DNA of 64,000 nt from Dendrocalamus latiflorus (GCA_017311315.1 CM029626.1:10053643-10117642); one strand, 5' to 3'; positions 1-11,559 are shown, counted from the first letter of the stretch. A program made the numbers and translations. The notes: generated by a model from the sequence alone, not told the origin.

Positions 1-451
1 GCAAAAACAAAAATCTCCCAAACAAAAATAGGCCAAGTTATAGTCCTACAGAGTATAGAGTACATATCTAGTGCTGTTTTATACACTTTAATTAATCTGC
101 ACATCCAAGAGTAAGTAAAAGTTTATTTTGCCTTTATCCTCTTGAGCTCAAGCATAAAATAAGTCCTATGCGAAAGCTTCTTTGCCTTTTTCCTCAATCA
201 AAACACCACAAAGGTCGTCTATACTTGCAAGCCAGGCCGAGAAGAAAGCCCCACAAACTGTAGAAATATCACCGTCAAAGCATCCGACATTCAGACTGCA
301 TGGGTCTGATGTACCATTTGATTCGTTGCATCTGATGATGAACCATCTGACGCATTATATATGCGCAAAGCAGCACCTATATGCTTTCCCTGCATGTGTT
401 TTCCTCTCTGATTTGCTGTAGGCAATGATATTGAAGTCTTTCTAGAGAGTG
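1..451. other. Left-edge non-coding sequence
   Basis: AT-rich sequence with no convincing gene. Short open frames here have no recognisable domain. It ends at the 5-bp target duplication of the LTR element that follows. Confidence 0.5.
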
Positions 452-959
452 CACACTGTTGGCCTAGCCAAGGAAAGATACGCACATAAGTGGAGAGAGA
501 ACGAGCAAAAACACATAAGGTAACTTATTTTCCGGTGACACACGCCTTTTCTTCCTTTCTCTTCTATTTACTCTGTTTTCTCACTTATTGTTGAGCTCTA
601 CAGATTTATATAACTTAAATAGGTCTCACGCACACACGGTTACACCACCTATACACGTACCCACCACTGCTACATACTTTGATGGCCATTCCCTCTGATC
701 TAGTTTTTTCTGGCCTCAACTACCGCGCTGTCTACCCCCATCGCTCAGTCGCCTACCCACACCGCTTAGCCGCCTAACGACTGCTATAGTGACCAGCCAT
801 CTGCCCACACCGCTCAGTCGCCTGGCCACACCGTGCAGTATGCTGACAACTGCTATAGTGACCAACAACTGCTATAGTGACCACCTGCACACGACTGTTA
901 CAATACTCCTCACAACTATGACTGCGACCATGTACTTCGACTCTACACACAAGCACCAC

Positions 960-1310
960 GACCATGACCACAGGCTTTGATTCCTCCAACTGTAGCTTCG
1001 ACCACAGCTTTGACCATACCTTCGACCATGGTGTCTTCGATCACACCTCACGACTATGGCTGCATGACCACGGCTTCTCGACCACGTCTTGTCAATCACT
1101 TCACCGACTACGGCTTGTCGACCATAGTTCTTCGACCGCATCTTCGACCACATAGGTCTTCGAGCACCGACCGTCTTACTGTGACTGCGACCGTGGCTTC
1201 GACTGCAGCATCGACCATGGCTTCAACCACTGTAGCTACGACCACTATGGCTACTACCATCAGCTTCGACCACTGGCTACAACCATCGGTTTTGACCACT
1301 GGCTTTGAGA
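960..1310. repeat. Degenerate short repeat rich in TTCGACCAC
   Basis: Dozens of imperfect copies of a roughly 9-12 base motif around CGACCA(C/T), often preceded by GGCTT or GTAGCTA. The same type of block lies in the upper LTR at 4690-4975, so it belongs to the LTR and is not coding. Confidence 0.75.
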
Positions 1311-1314
1311 AACT

Positions 1315-3784
1315 TTTTTCAGACATCATTACCTTGAGCTTCAATGTAAGTTTGCATGCGACACTTCTAAAAAGCAAAATCAGTACCATCTATCATAGGG
1401 GACGATTCACATACCTCTCTGATTCCATCATTACCTTGCTCTGACACCACTTGTAGGATCGTATAGCACAATTAGAGGGGGTGAATGATTGTCTCCATTT
1501 TTTAAAACCTGAAACAAAAACTCAAAGCAGCAGAAAAACAATCTAAATTACGGGATGAAGATTTCAATCGCAAGCTGTTCGACCATTCGCTCGGCTGCTT
1601 ACTACGATCGATTTAGCAGGTAGTCGAAATCTTCTTCCACTTGAAAAGCTTTGACCACTTGAATCGCTTCGTCGCTTGAATGTTAAAGCCGCTCGAATGA
1701 GTACAAGCCGAAGACAATACCGTACTCGTAGCACGTCGAATCACGATGCGTTAGCACACCGTCGAGAACACAGAAAAGCAATGCTCAGAAAAACATGTCG
1801 TCGATAAACTTTTCTTGGAATACATATGATCTATTACTTCTGTATTATGGATATTTCTACAAAGCGCCCTCACGGTACCCCTAAAAGCCTTCTCGACGAA
1901 AGCACTCTAAAACCCACTAAAAGCCACACATTAATCCTTAGCCTCTCCTTGCTTTTACAGGCTAATGTTCAGACTATGTTTGACTCAAACACGAACACAA
2001 CACCTAATTCTTCCAAAAACCAAGGGATCCAAAACCCTTCCAAACATGGGATTTACCATATCTCTATAACTTCCCATTATGAACTCCTTCCTTAACGTCA
2101 CCAATCACAACACATGACAAAGCATATAGGATGCATCTCCTGTATCGTTATCACGCATCATCACCACATATCGAAGCCTCCGAGAACGCACCTACCATAT
2201 CTTCTCCACGCATCATCAACCTTCGTGTCGAAGCCTCCTGGACCGCACTACCCGTAGCTTCTTCACGAATCACCACCTTTGACTCCACATGCTCCAGTAT
2301 GAGTCAGACTACCTCGCGTGACATCTTGGCTTCCCAGACCTTAGGTTTCCCTATTTTAGTCCCGATCCTCCTCGTCACTAACCATGATCGCCTCCTTGCC
2401 CACCTGCACATGTAAATATCAAAGAAACACTCTCTCCCTACATAAGTTCTCCTAACTTGACCGTCATCAACACATACACACACACACACAAAATACACCA
2501 TTGTCCATCCACAAACAAGAACCATCCATCCATGACCATCACCCAGTTTGTCTACGACCACACATACTATCCCTTTCCAGAACTCATCTTCAGACCACCC
2601 ATTATGACCGGTTACAACCGCTATACAAGACCTGTCGCTTGCTCATCGAGTACTCGAACACAAGTACTTAGGAAATACTATTGCTCATAACACTCGGGAA
2701 TACCGTTGCTACCAACTATAGACCCATCGAGTACTGACTACCGAGTATTGATCATATACCACGACTCTCCGACAACCGGTCAATGACCATGATTATGAAA
2801 ACCATGTTTATCAAGTACTGAGTCATTTGGGTACTGTTCACCGATAGCTATGCACCAGCCACTGCAACATCGACTACCACGCACCGACCAGTCAACCACT
2901 GACCCAACACGAGTACTTGAGGTACTCAAAGATCACAAGAGTTTGAAGCACTCGTATTGACCATGAAGTCTATGAGTACCGATCATGAAGTCTACGACAA
3001 CCGATCATAGAGCCCTTGACTACCGAAGACAACGATAACAGACCGCAAAATCTATGACCATCGACCGCAAAGCCTTCGACTATCGACCAGTAAAATCTTC
3101 GACTATCGAGTACCGACCAGTAAAGCCTACAACTATCGATCACAAAGTATACGACTGTGAAAAAGTATAGTAGCTACGACCATGATAAAGAACTGTAGCT
3201 ATGATTACCTACCGTGGTCGTATGGTCGTAGTCGTACTGCAATGGTTGACGTTGAAATACCGTAGCCATACTGAGTATCTTCAGACAACCGAGAACCTTT
3301 GGACTGACTGAGACCCTTTGGACCACCACTCGAGCGCCGTTCGATCTTCCGGTAGTACTCGAACACAGTTCGATGCATCTGTGCCACTTGAACACCATCT
3401 GATGTTTCGGTTCCACTTGGAAACCATCTGATACACCAAAGCTACTCGGACACCGTCCGATACTTTGCTGTTACTCAAAAACCATCCGATGCCTCTTGAA
3501 TCCAATCGAACTAGTCCAAAACAACTCGGAGGCTGATCAAAACTACTCGGAGCAGACCAGGCAGACGGAAACCGAGTAGACCAAAACCACTTGGAGTTGA
3601 CTCAAACCACTCGGAGCAACAAAAACACTCGGGGAAAACAAAACCCACTCGTAGAAGACAAAACATCTCGAACTTAAACTTCAACTGTGATCGACTAAAA
3701 CTTTCACAAACGCAAAATTCAAAGCAATCTAAATATCAATTATTCATCATCACTTTATTTATGACCATTCACATAGTCTAACAG
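1315..3784 (-). mobile_element. Nested Ty1-copia fragment (LTR plus gag start)
   Basis: A minus-strand primer-binding site (TGGTGTCAGAGCAAGG, 1434-1449) abuts an LTR whose plus-strand edge is TGTAGGATCG (1452). The LTR appears to run to about 3784 (CTAACA). Beyond the primer site, minus-strand 1320-1400 reads like the start of a copia gag (FDGTDFAF, then CRMQTYIEAQ, with a stop where tryptophan is expected). The rest of the internal region is absent. The same LTR start occurs at 41112 and the same LTR end at about 8530, so this family has at least three remnants here. Confidence 0.55.
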
Positions 3785-3816
3785 TACAGAACAACACAAC
3801 AAGATTAGTTCCAACA

Positions 3817-4480
3817 TTCACCTCTCTAATCTTGTTGTCAAACTTTGATGCGTTCAACCGCACCGTCTTGCCGCACGCAGCAACCTTCTTGCGCGACTCA
3901 CGCGCCTTCTTGCTCTTGCTGCACATAGCAGCATTCTTGCGCGACTCACGCTCCTTGTGATGATGGCTATGACCACCATCATTGGCCACATGCCGACTTT
4001 CCTCATGGCTCATCCACATCGGTGTTGTTCATTGCCCTTCGCCACTGGCATCGCCACTACGCACATCGCGTGTGACGCCGGTACACAACCAGTCTCGCCA
4101 TGGCCACGCAGAGCTTCGTTGTTGTGTTCCAGGGAACTTGGTCTTGCAACCGGCTCATCACCTTCGCCCTATGCACCTCCACCCAAACTCACATCGCCAT
4201 CTAACTGACACACTGTCAGCTGTGGTAGCTTTTCACTTTAGCCCCTCGCATCCATCCAACGCACGGTTGGCTGTGGAAGCCTTTCGCCTTGGCTACTTCT
4301 CCGACTAACAGAAAACACCAAGGATTCTTCTCTGACACATGGAGGTATTGCTTTGGCTTTTCTCTGACATATGGAGAGCACCTGTTCTTCTTCTCTGACG
4401 CATGGAGAACAACAAGGATATGATTCTTCGACTAATGGGAATCACCAAGCTCTGTTTCTCTTATTCATGGGAATCACCAA
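3817..4480 (-). other. Internal region of the non-autonomous element
   Basis: The only sequence between the two LTRs. A minus-strand open frame at 3759-4019 (86 codons) is rich in Lys, Arg, Ser and His, and carries an imperfectly duplicated ARESRKK-like segment. No transposon enzyme motif is visible. The purine-rich stretch next to 3816 on the minus strand is a plausible polypurine tract. Confidence 0.45.
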
Positions 4481-4492
4481 GCTCTGATACCA
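4481..4492 (-). other. Primer-binding site (initiator tRNA-Met type)
   Basis: Minus strand reads TGGTATCAGAGC, the standard plant primer-binding sequence, two bases from the LTR edge at 4495. Confidence 0.8.
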
Positions 4493-4494
4493 AT

Positions 4495-5021
4495 TGTTGG
4501 CCAAGCCAAGGGAAGAAAAGCACATGAGTGGAGAGAGAACAAGCAAAAACACAGAGGGGAACTTCTTTTCCAGCGACACATGCCTTTTCTTCCTTCCTCT
4601 TCTATTTATTCTATTTTCTCACTCACTGTCAAGCTCTATAGATTCACTCACTGTCGACACATGTCTTCTATTTCCTTCCTCTTCTATTTACTCTAGTTGC
4701 GACCGTGGCTTCGACCACGGCATCGATCACGCCTTTGATCATGGCTTTGACCATGGTTTGTCGACCACGCCTTTGACTACGGCTTTGACCACTGTAGCTA
4801 CGACTACTATAGCTACGATAACTGTAGCTACGACCATTGGCTACGAGCACTGGCTTCGACCACTGGCTATGAGCACTGGGTTCGACCACTGGCTACAATC
4901 ATTGACTACGACCACTGGCTATGAGCACTAGCTTCGACCACTGGTTATGACTACTAGTTATGACCACTCAACAATACTCAATATACGAGTATAAAACAAC
5001 ACAACAAGATTAATTCTAATA
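4495..5021 (-). repeat. 5' LTR of the non-autonomous element
   Basis: 527 bp, starting TGTTGGCC in plus orientation. Its last two bases are TA where the sister LTR has CA, probably a point mutation. It contains a CGACCA-rich repeat block at 4690-4975. Confidence 0.75.
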
Positions 5022-5026
5022 CACAC

Positions 5027-5507
5027 TGCAGCCTTGCACAAAAAAATGTATAATAACTCACTTAAGACAGCATAATAAGAAAAACACGTGTGGTTGGCTC
5101 AATTCACCACCGTTCGCGTGCTTGGATAGAAACATAGGGCATTTCTGAACATTGTCGATGTCACATGATTTTCCAATGCACAAAGCAAAAGACGAGTCCC
5201 ATGTGATGATGTGATCGATATACTACTTTTTTTTAAAAAAAATGATTACATCATGGCTAATTATGTACTACAAACAAATAAGTGGCCTCGCAAATCCTCC
5301 TTTAATTAACCACCATTTTATATACATGTTTCTTGGAAAAAAAATGAAAGAAACCAGCACCGAGGAAAAAACCCCACCAAATGCATCCTACACGCTCCCT
5401 CAAAATTCCACCAACGAAAATTTTTTTCCACCCCGACGACGAAAGCAACAACATATTTCCTAGCAGCAGGCCAGCAGCCACCATTTGACCGCAGCAGAAA
5501 AGCAGCG
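5027..5507. other. Intergenic / 3' flank of the RING-H2 gene
   Basis: AT-rich, with homopolymer runs near 5228-5241 and 5337-5345. It probably includes the 3' untranslated region of the minus-strand gene. No other gene is seen. Confidence 0.5.
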
Positions 5508-6671
5508 TCAAACACGTCCGAGCGCGCAGGCCTGGTCATCGCACTCCAATGACTTGCCGGCGGCGCCGGCCGCCTTCCCGCCCTTGCTAGACCCGTCCGC
5601 CTCGCCCCTCCGCATCGACCTCGACCCCCACGCCGGGAGCCGCGCGGAGAACGTCCGCGCCAAGAACGACGGCCACCGGCCGGACTGGCCCAGCCGGACG
5701 CTCCTCCCGGCGCGGCTGCTGCATTCGCCGCCGGCTCTGAGGCCATGGCGCGTGCTGCCCTGGCGGCTGGCACGGAACGCGACGAGGCTCGTCGTCCGCT
5801 GCAGCTTTCCCGCAGCGACGACCTCCCGGAGCACGTGCTCGGGCAGCCGCAGCGTGAATCTCTCGGCGCCGGCGCTGCCTCCGGCCTGCGCGGCGAGCGA
5901 GTGCCCCGTCGAGTGCGAACGAGGGAAACGCGCGGGTGCCCGGCCGGACTTGGAACGCACCGCGCGTTTCAGGCTGCCGATGCGCGTCAACTCGTCTGCC
6001 TCTTCTCTTATGATCCACTGCTCCTCGGTCTCCTCCACGTCAATGACGACGGCCGCCTGCCCTGGCGCTGCCGCCGTAGCATACGTCGACGGCGGCACCT
6101 CCTGCGGTTGTGCAGCGGGAGCCGACAGCTCAGCGGGCACATCGCCCGCCGGGGCGTCGGGGTCGGGGACGAGGTTCGCGCGACAGACGGGGCAGGTGAC
6201 GTGGGACGCGAGCCACGTGGCGATGCAGTCGGGGTGGAAGACGTGGGAGCACTTGGGCAGGAGGCGGAGCGTCTCGTCGTCGTCGAACTCGCTGAGGCAG
6301 ACGGCGCACTCGAGTGCGCCCTTGACGGCCTTGTGCTCCTTCACGTCGGCGTACGCCATGGTCGGGAAGGTCTCGAGGACGGCCTGGTCGAGCCCGCGCT
6401 GCCGCCGCGAGCGCGCGGCCGTGGCGCCGTGCAGGAGCGGGTTGGCGGAGTAGTCGGCGTGGTCGCCGTAGCAGTGGCGGATGTAGATGGAGAAGAAGCC
6501 GAGGAAGAAGAAGGCGGCGATGAGGACGACGATGACGATGGCCATGGACGGGCTGAACTTGGTCGCGTAGTAGCCCTGCGGAGGTGGGTCCTGCTGCGCC
6601 GCCGCGGAGCCGGCGACGGCGAGCAGGAGGAGGAAAAGGAGGCGGCCATTGCTGTAGAGTGTTGGTTCCAT
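5508..6671 (-). CDS. ATL-type RING-H2 finger E3 ubiquitin ligase
   Basis: A 387-residue intronless protein with the full ATL layout. Residues 1-25 form a hydrophobic signal-like segment. Residues 43-64 form a strong transmembrane helix. The GLD motif (GLDQAVLETFP) is at 93-103. The RING-H2 finger has zinc ligands C122, C125, C141, H143, H146, C149, C160 and C163, with W153 at the conserved E2-contact position. By family knowledge, ATLs are membrane-anchored ubiquitin ligases acting in defence, carbon/nitrogen signalling and stress. The long basic, Ser/Arg-rich C-terminal half resembles the ATL6/ATL31 subgroup, but that subgroup is inference. The ATG at 6671 is chosen because it precedes the hydrophobic leader and lies about 100 bp after a TATA box. 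GC content is very high, typical of grass single-exon genes. No frame damage is seen. Confidence 0.93.
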   Translation of the reverse strand: MEPTLYSNGRLLFLLLLAVAGSAAAQQDPPPQGYYATKFSPSMAIVIVVLIAAFFFLGFFSIYIRHCYGDHADYSANPLLHGATAARSRRQRGLDQAVLETFPTMAYADVKEHKAVKGALECAVCLSEFDDDETLRLLPKCSHVFHPDCIATWLASHVTCPVCRANLVPDPDAPAGDVPAELSAPAAQPQEVPPSTYATAAAPGQAAVVIDVEETEEQWIIREEADELTRIGSLKRAVRSKSGRAPARFPRSHSTGHSLAAQAGGSAGAERFTLRLPEHVLREVVAAGKLQRTTSLVAFRASRQGSTRHGLRAGGECSSRAGRSVRLGQSGRWPSFLARTFSARLPAWGSRSMRRGEADGSSKGGKAAGAAGKSLECDDQACALGRV

Positions 6672-6766
6672 ATCGATCAGTGTGTTGAGTGGTAATGATC
6701 GAGCGGAGGGCGGTGGCTTTGTGGGAGTTTCTGGACATCAATTGGGAAGCCACGGTGGAGTGGAGC

Positions 6767-6778
6767 GTGTTTATATGT
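6767..6778 (-). promoter_or_regulatory. TATA box of the RING-H2 gene
   Basis: The minus strand reads ACATATAAACAC about 100 bp upstream of the start codon, followed by a pyrimidine-rich leader. Position and sequence fit a plant core promoter; the transcription start is inferred near 6740. Confidence 0.55.
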
Positions 6779-6880
6779 GACAGCGGTTGTGTGGACCGGG
6801 AAAGCTACGAAATTGCTAAATCCACCTCAAGTTCGTTGCAGCTGCTAGCTAGCAACCAGTTTTACATCGTAAGCAAAAAA

Positions 6881-6972
6881 AGGCTTATGGGTGCTTAGCT
6901 GCTTGCTGTGTGGCTAGGAGCCTAGGACACACAAAAGGAGTGCTTAGCCAGAAAGGCTTATGGGTGCTTAGC
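6881..6972. repeat. Short direct repeat upstream of the RING-H2 gene
   Basis: A 19-base stretch, AGGCTTATGGGTGCTTAGC, occurs at 6881-6899 and again at 6954-6972, with a shorter GTGCTTAGCC copy between. It may be a MITE remnant in the promoter region. Confidence 0.5.
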
Positions 6973-6989
6973 CAGAAATTGATTTGTTT

Positions 6990-7880
6990 TGAGTGGTAAT
7001 ATGAAATTTTTTAATGTTTGTATTTCTTAGTTTTTTTTGTCTTCTCCATCTGGGCTAATCACTAATCTATATTTTGTGCTAGTTAAATACAACAATGCAA
7101 GTGTGCAATTTGTTACGTAAATAGTTCGCAACAATAGTTTTAAGAAGTGCTTTAAACTACATGCGCCACTCCATGTCCACATGCTTGATTGCTTCTTTTT
7201 AAAAGACCTCATTCTATACAGATTAAAGATGTATGTCTTGGAAATGGGTTCATTGAGATATCTAGCCGAAATAAGTAAGGTAAAGTGACAAGATTTTTCA
7301 AACTTTAGTATCTTTTAAGAATAATATATTTTGTCATGTTAAATGTGATATATTGATATTCATAAAATACCACTTCTACTATTAAATAACCTTTTAGAAC
7401 AAAATGAAGAAGTCCCTTATAAGGAAATGAATGTTAGAAAGCCAGTTGGTGGCCGGCCTCTTGGTGTACATAAGACAATTTTAATGGGAGGTGTAGTGGG
7501 TTAGGCGGAGAATCTGGCGCGCTTTCGTCCCTCGGCCGAATGCGATGGACGAAGCATCGGCGGAGATGAGCAGCTCCGCGCGCCAGCGCGTGGATGTTGC
7601 CCGTCGCAAGCGTGAGATTTGTCTGTTCTGCTTTTGTTTGGCTTCTTCTTATTCCTTACGTTCCATTTCCTATTTCTAACTGCTAATCTGAATTGAGGAG
7701 ACGTTTATATTGATTTTTACTAATGATTTTTTGTTGTTGTAGCTTATAGTTTTTAACTAAATAAGTAGTAGTGACTAAAAAAAGTGACTTGAAGAGGGCA
7801 CAAGCGGTGAAAAAGTGAAGAAGAAATACGTGCACATGACTGGAGCGAGAGAAATGGGGTAAGTGATGCACCTGTGACTC
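6990..7880. other. Intergenic region with one exon-like segment
   Basis: Mostly AT-rich. A GC-rich island at about 7500-7615 has an ATG at 7545 that opens 44 codons (to 7679). The first 22 (MDEASAEMSSSARQRVDVAR..) are followed by AAGC|GTGAGA, a possible splice donor. No homology is recognised and no downstream exon is evident, so it may be an isolated first-exon fragment. Confidence 0.25.
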
Positions 7881-8530
7881 ATGTTTTTTTTATCTCCGAA
7901 GCGAGACGGTAACGAGAGAAGTCGAACGTGGTCGAAGCCGGACGTGGTCGGAGTCGAAAATGGTCGAAGTCGGACGTGGTCGAAGTCAGTCGTGGTCGGA
8001 ATGCCGTGGTCGAAGCCAGGCGTAGTCGAAAGCAGACGTGGTCGTTCTTCCATAGTCGTGCTGCGGTTCTTATACTCCCGTGGTCGAAAGCCGCAGTAGT
8101 CGAAGTTCGTCATCGTCGAAGTTGGATGTGGTTGTAAATGACTCTGAGTGGTCGAAAACATCAGCTGGGCTATCACTTTTCGAGGTCAAAGCGCCATCCG
8201 ATGTTCCGATGGCACTCGAAAGCCATCCGATGCGCCAATGCTAGTCAGACACTGTCCAATACACCGTTGCTACTCGAAAACCATCCGATGCAACTCAGAC
8301 CCAATTGAACTAGTTCAAAACTATTCGAAACAGACCAAAACCACTCGTAGCAGACCAAAACCACTTCGAGCAACTAAAATTATTCTGAACGGACTGAAAC
8401 AACTCAGAGCAAACCAAAACCTTTGACTAGAATCGACCGAAACTTTCGCAAACGCAAATTTCAAAATAAACAAAATGCCAATCATTTATCATCACTTTAT
8501 TCATGATCATTCATATGGTCTAACAGTAAG
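7880..8530 (-). repeat. LTR fragment related to the nested copia family
   Basis: Positions 8421-8530 closely follow 3681-3790, ending in the same GGTCTAACAGTA. The preceding CCATCCGATG and ACTCG(G/A)A motif region also matches 3290-3680. The 7895-8160 part is a GTGGTCGAAG-rich block. Neither internal sequence nor a target duplication is evident, so it is a truncated or solo LTR. Confidence 0.5.
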
Positions 8531-8942
8531 GATCAAATTATTCCATCAAATGAATGCACGGGTTTGTTTTGCCAGTCGATTGCATATCACGCACACTTGC
8601 CGTCAGCCGTGCCACGAATGAGATTTAACAATAGATCGAAGAAAATCATGGTGCAAATGCATGAGACGCATGCACCATGTGCATGCACATATGTCTGCGG
8701 ACTGCAGTTATAACTAATAACGCTAGCTCTGATATCAACAAGAAATCCACTGATGTTGTCTAGTTACGTTGTGTGGAATCATGCGTATGACGTCCTTGTA
8801 AGTTACTAGTGCTACAATAGATCAGGGATAAGAATTTGTTACGAGAGGGACAAGACTTTTGACATGATTGTCTCTAATTCATTTGAATGGGTTATCCCCA
8901 AGTCATTGATGCACGGAGGAAGGTGACAGAGGAAGGCCATGC
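8531..8942. other. Intergenic
   Basis: No gene seen. GCTCTGATATCAAC near 8729 resembles a minus-strand primer-binding site, but no LTR edge could be confirmed beside it. Confidence 0.3.
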
Positions 8943-9196
8943 ACTCCTACTAGTCATAAAAGAATATATTTTAGGTTACGTGCAATCATTTTTTTAAATT
9001 TGAGCCATTGATATATTTTTAATATTTAGATTAAACATATAAAATAGTGTGTATAAATTTATCATAAAAAGAAATTTCATACAAGTATAATTTATTAGGT
9101 TTTATAAATCTATTATAATATAAATTAGTGGTTAAAGTTATATTTTAGATATCAAGTTGATATCTAAATCTGTATTCTTTTGCGGCGAGAGGGAGT
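8943..9196. mobile_element. Degenerate Stowaway-like MITE
   Basis: An AT-rich 254-bp block. The left end (ACTCCTACTAGTCATAAAAG) and right end (GCGGCGAGAGGGAGT) resemble the CTCCCTCCGTC inverted termini of Stowaway elements. The TA target duplication is not clear. Confidence 0.45.
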
Positions 9197-10605
9197 AACC
9201 TAGAGAATGAACCTAACTTGTCCTTTGAGAGTCGAGAGTCTCAGCCTAAGAAGACTCTTCCGTCTGGACCAGGTTGGGCGAAAATAGGCCCCGCTCTAAA
9301 CGACTGTAGATTCTGAATTTTTTGTTTTCAGCTTATTTAAACCAGAAACTAATTGGAACGAATCGGCTTTTAATTTTGGTTTATTTTAGTTTGTTGGGTT
9401 TTTTTCGCTTTTTTACCTTTTCTTTTCCTTCTTATTTATTTTGCTTTATCCGTGATGATATAACCTTTTTTTAATTTTTTTTATTTTCTCAGAAAAAACT
9501 AATAACCATTTTAGTATAATTTTAGCTACAAATCACAATTAAAAACTTAAACAAAATTGAAGCAACACCTGAAATGGCGTTGTTCGGCGGCGGCTAACTG
9601 CTAGGCCGCGTGTGGAGGCCTCCTATTCCCACACGTACGCATGGCAACTACTTGCGAGTCGATAAGATTTGCTGGTCAGGCGTTGCTCGCGCTCCCAGTC
9701 CCACTCGATCACGTTGTTGGTTTCGGGACTGCACCACGATGGCGGTGCATGCGTCAGGCGCGAGTCGATAAGATTTGCTGGTCAGGCGTTACAGACATTA
9801 TGCCGCCTGCATACAGAAAGTACGAATTAACGTCAATGGGGGCACATCAACTGTTTGGAATAGTACGAATTAACGTCAATGGGGCACATCAACTGTTTGG
9901 AATAAGAGCTTTGTTTTCTCTCGTTTGTCGGGAACACGGTGCCGCTCGGTTAGACTGAAATAAGTTAGTTTATAGTTAAAATTATATGTAGCTGGCTGAA
10001 ATTAGATTGTAGTTGATGGTGGCTTATTTGGCGTATAAATTTAAAAATTTTAAAATGGAAAAAATAGGTTTGCCCGTCATAGATAACACAAACGAATACA
10101 GGGAAAAAGAACCGACAAAAAAGTTAAAAAAGCTAAAATATTAGAAAAAGATGAAATTTATAAATAGTGAAAAATAAACTAAAAATCAGAAACTCAAGAC
10201 AAAATAAATGAGACCTAAAGTTTCATGTTCAATAATCTGTACATGATCAAGAGCTTGAGACAAAAAGGACCACTAGGAAGTGGGAAACCTTCCTTTTGCA
10301 CGTTTTCTGGCGAGAAAATTAATTGAGGTGGGCACTCTGATTGCAACGTAGGTTTATAAAATTTGCGGTGGTTGTGGAAAGATACTTAAGAATCAATGAA
10401 TGTGATGCAGTGATCACTCACATTCACGTGGCGCAAGTAACCTCCGTTAGAAGAGACAAGCTATTGCCCGTCATGGGTAATATGGATTTTTAAAAGACAG
10501 AAATGTCTTGTGCCGTCATCTGGAAATAGAGGCGACCAGAAGAATCCAGTGAGTGGATTTGTGTACCTGATTCTCAGCGTCAGACAACTGGATCGAAAGT
10601 TCTGA
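9197..10605. other. Intergenic with two small duplications
   Basis: No convincing gene. A 31-bp sequence beginning GCGAGTCGATAAGATTTGCT is present at 9654 and 9760. A 43-bp tandem duplication lies at 9820-9904. The rest is AT-rich. Confidence 0.45.
9820..9904. repeat. 43-bp tandem duplication
   Basis: GTACGAATTAACGTCAATGG starts at 9820 and again at 9863. The two units differ by one G in a short G run. Confidence 0.85.
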
Positions 10606-10879
10606 GGGCATCTCCAATGGTTATAGCTAGCAACTAACTATAAGACTTCCACATCATTTATATAGTACACACTAAATCTAGTATTCTAAAGAACTATCTA
10701 TAAGGATAGCTATTTGATACTTACATGCACACACAGAATTTATAGAGGCTGCCTCGTTTGGCGTTATAGACTAGTGCTTAAGGAAGAGCTGACTCGATTT
10801 TTTTTGCATACTCTCTTTCCTCATATATGCTGATGTGTACATGCATATAGCTAGTTGACTCAGACCATTGAAGATACCC
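10606..10879. mobile_element. Harbinger/Tourist-type MITE
   Basis: A 274-bp element. Left terminus GGGCATCTCCAATGG, right terminus CCATTGAAGATACCC (imperfect inverted repeat). TGA flanks both sides (10603-10605 and 10880-10882), fitting the 3-bp duplication of this superfamily. Non-coding. A related MITE lies at 63135-63364. Confidence 0.8.
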
Positions 10880-11269
10880 TGAACTGATGGTGCTAAAGGA
10901 GCACACGCAACCAAAGAAAAATGTTCTGCACTGATGTTACCTACAGATGCCCCTAGCAGTGCAGCCCGGCAGCTTCGAATAAAAAGCCGACAAGGTTACA
11001 TTGTAAGGTGCGGAAAAAAAAAACCGTGTGGTAAACATGGGCGCTGAAGTTGGAGCTGGCCCTGCGGTGCGCTCTCGCCACTCGCCAGGTCGCCGCAAGT
11101 CGCGCGGGGATAGGCCGCCTGTGGCCCAAGTCCAGCAGCTCGGCCGAGCAGCCTGTACGCGCGCTTGGCTGTGCCACGTTAATCTTAAACCTTACTGACT
11201 TGGCAGCGCAGAAGGAAGGGAGTAGGCCGAGGCATACAGCGTGCTTAGAGGCGTCCGCTCCCCCCCCTC
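10880..11269. other. Intergenic, GC-rich in part
   Basis: Positions 11040-11160 are GC-rich, but no protein family is recognised in any frame. The copia element that follows inserted here. Confidence 0.4.
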
Positions 11270-11274
11270 CTACG

Positions 11275-11458
11275 TGTTATAAGCGAAAAGTAAAAGGTGC
11301 CCAATGTATAGATGCTTGTTCATACAGAGATGCCTTTACAGCAAAAGACATCTATTCTTGCCACCCCTCTTCATCTATAAATATGTATCATGTACAGACT
11401 CAGAGATTAATGAAAAACATTAGTTCATTACAATCACTTGTCTCAATCTTTCACAACA
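11275..11458 (+). repeat. 5' LTR of the copia element
   Basis: 184 bp, TGTTATAAGC to CACAACA. A TATA-like CTATAAATA at 11374-11382 could be its promoter. Confidence 0.92.
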
Positions 11459-11559
11459 CGTTATCAGCCACGTTTCTCTCCAAATAGAGCAACACGAAAA
11501 ATCACAAAAACAGAAGGTATGGCATTTGTCCCACGCGAACTGCGACTTCTCTCCCTTCC

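Larger units (their letters stand above)
457..3816 (-). repeat. 3' LTR of the non-autonomous element, expanded by insertion
   Basis: In plus orientation it starts TGTTGG and ends CCAACA, the expected TG...CA ends. It matches the 527-bp upper LTR at both ends and in the CGACCA-rich block near 960-1310. The extra 2.4-2.5 kb corresponds to a nested copia fragment. Confidence 0.7.
452..5026 (-). mobile_element. Non-autonomous LTR retroelement with nested insertion
   Basis: Two related copies start with TGTTGGCC (457 and 4495) and share their far ends (about 3786-3816 and 4990-5021). The flanking five bases CACAC occur at 452-456 and 5022-5026, a perfect target duplication. A primer-binding site TGGTATCAGAGC lies on the minus strand at 4481-4492, two bases inside the upper LTR, so the element reads right to left. 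Only about 680 bp lies between the LTRs, with no protease, integrase or reverse transcriptase, so it must have depended on proteins from elsewhere. One LTR is swollen to 3.36 kb by a second element. It inserted about 480 bp beyond the stop codon of the RING-H2 gene. Confidence 0.8.

Noticed and set aside
789..1444. Thr/Ser/Asp-rich frames such as the 155-codon one at 977
   Set aside because: Translation of the CGACCAC short-repeat field; the same block sits in both LTR copies.
5485..6753. Long open frames overlapping the RING-H2 gene in other frames and on the plus strand (up to 322 codons)
   Set aside because: Shadow frames of a very GC-rich gene. Only the minus-strand 387-residue frame has a signal segment, membrane helix and full RING-H2 finger.
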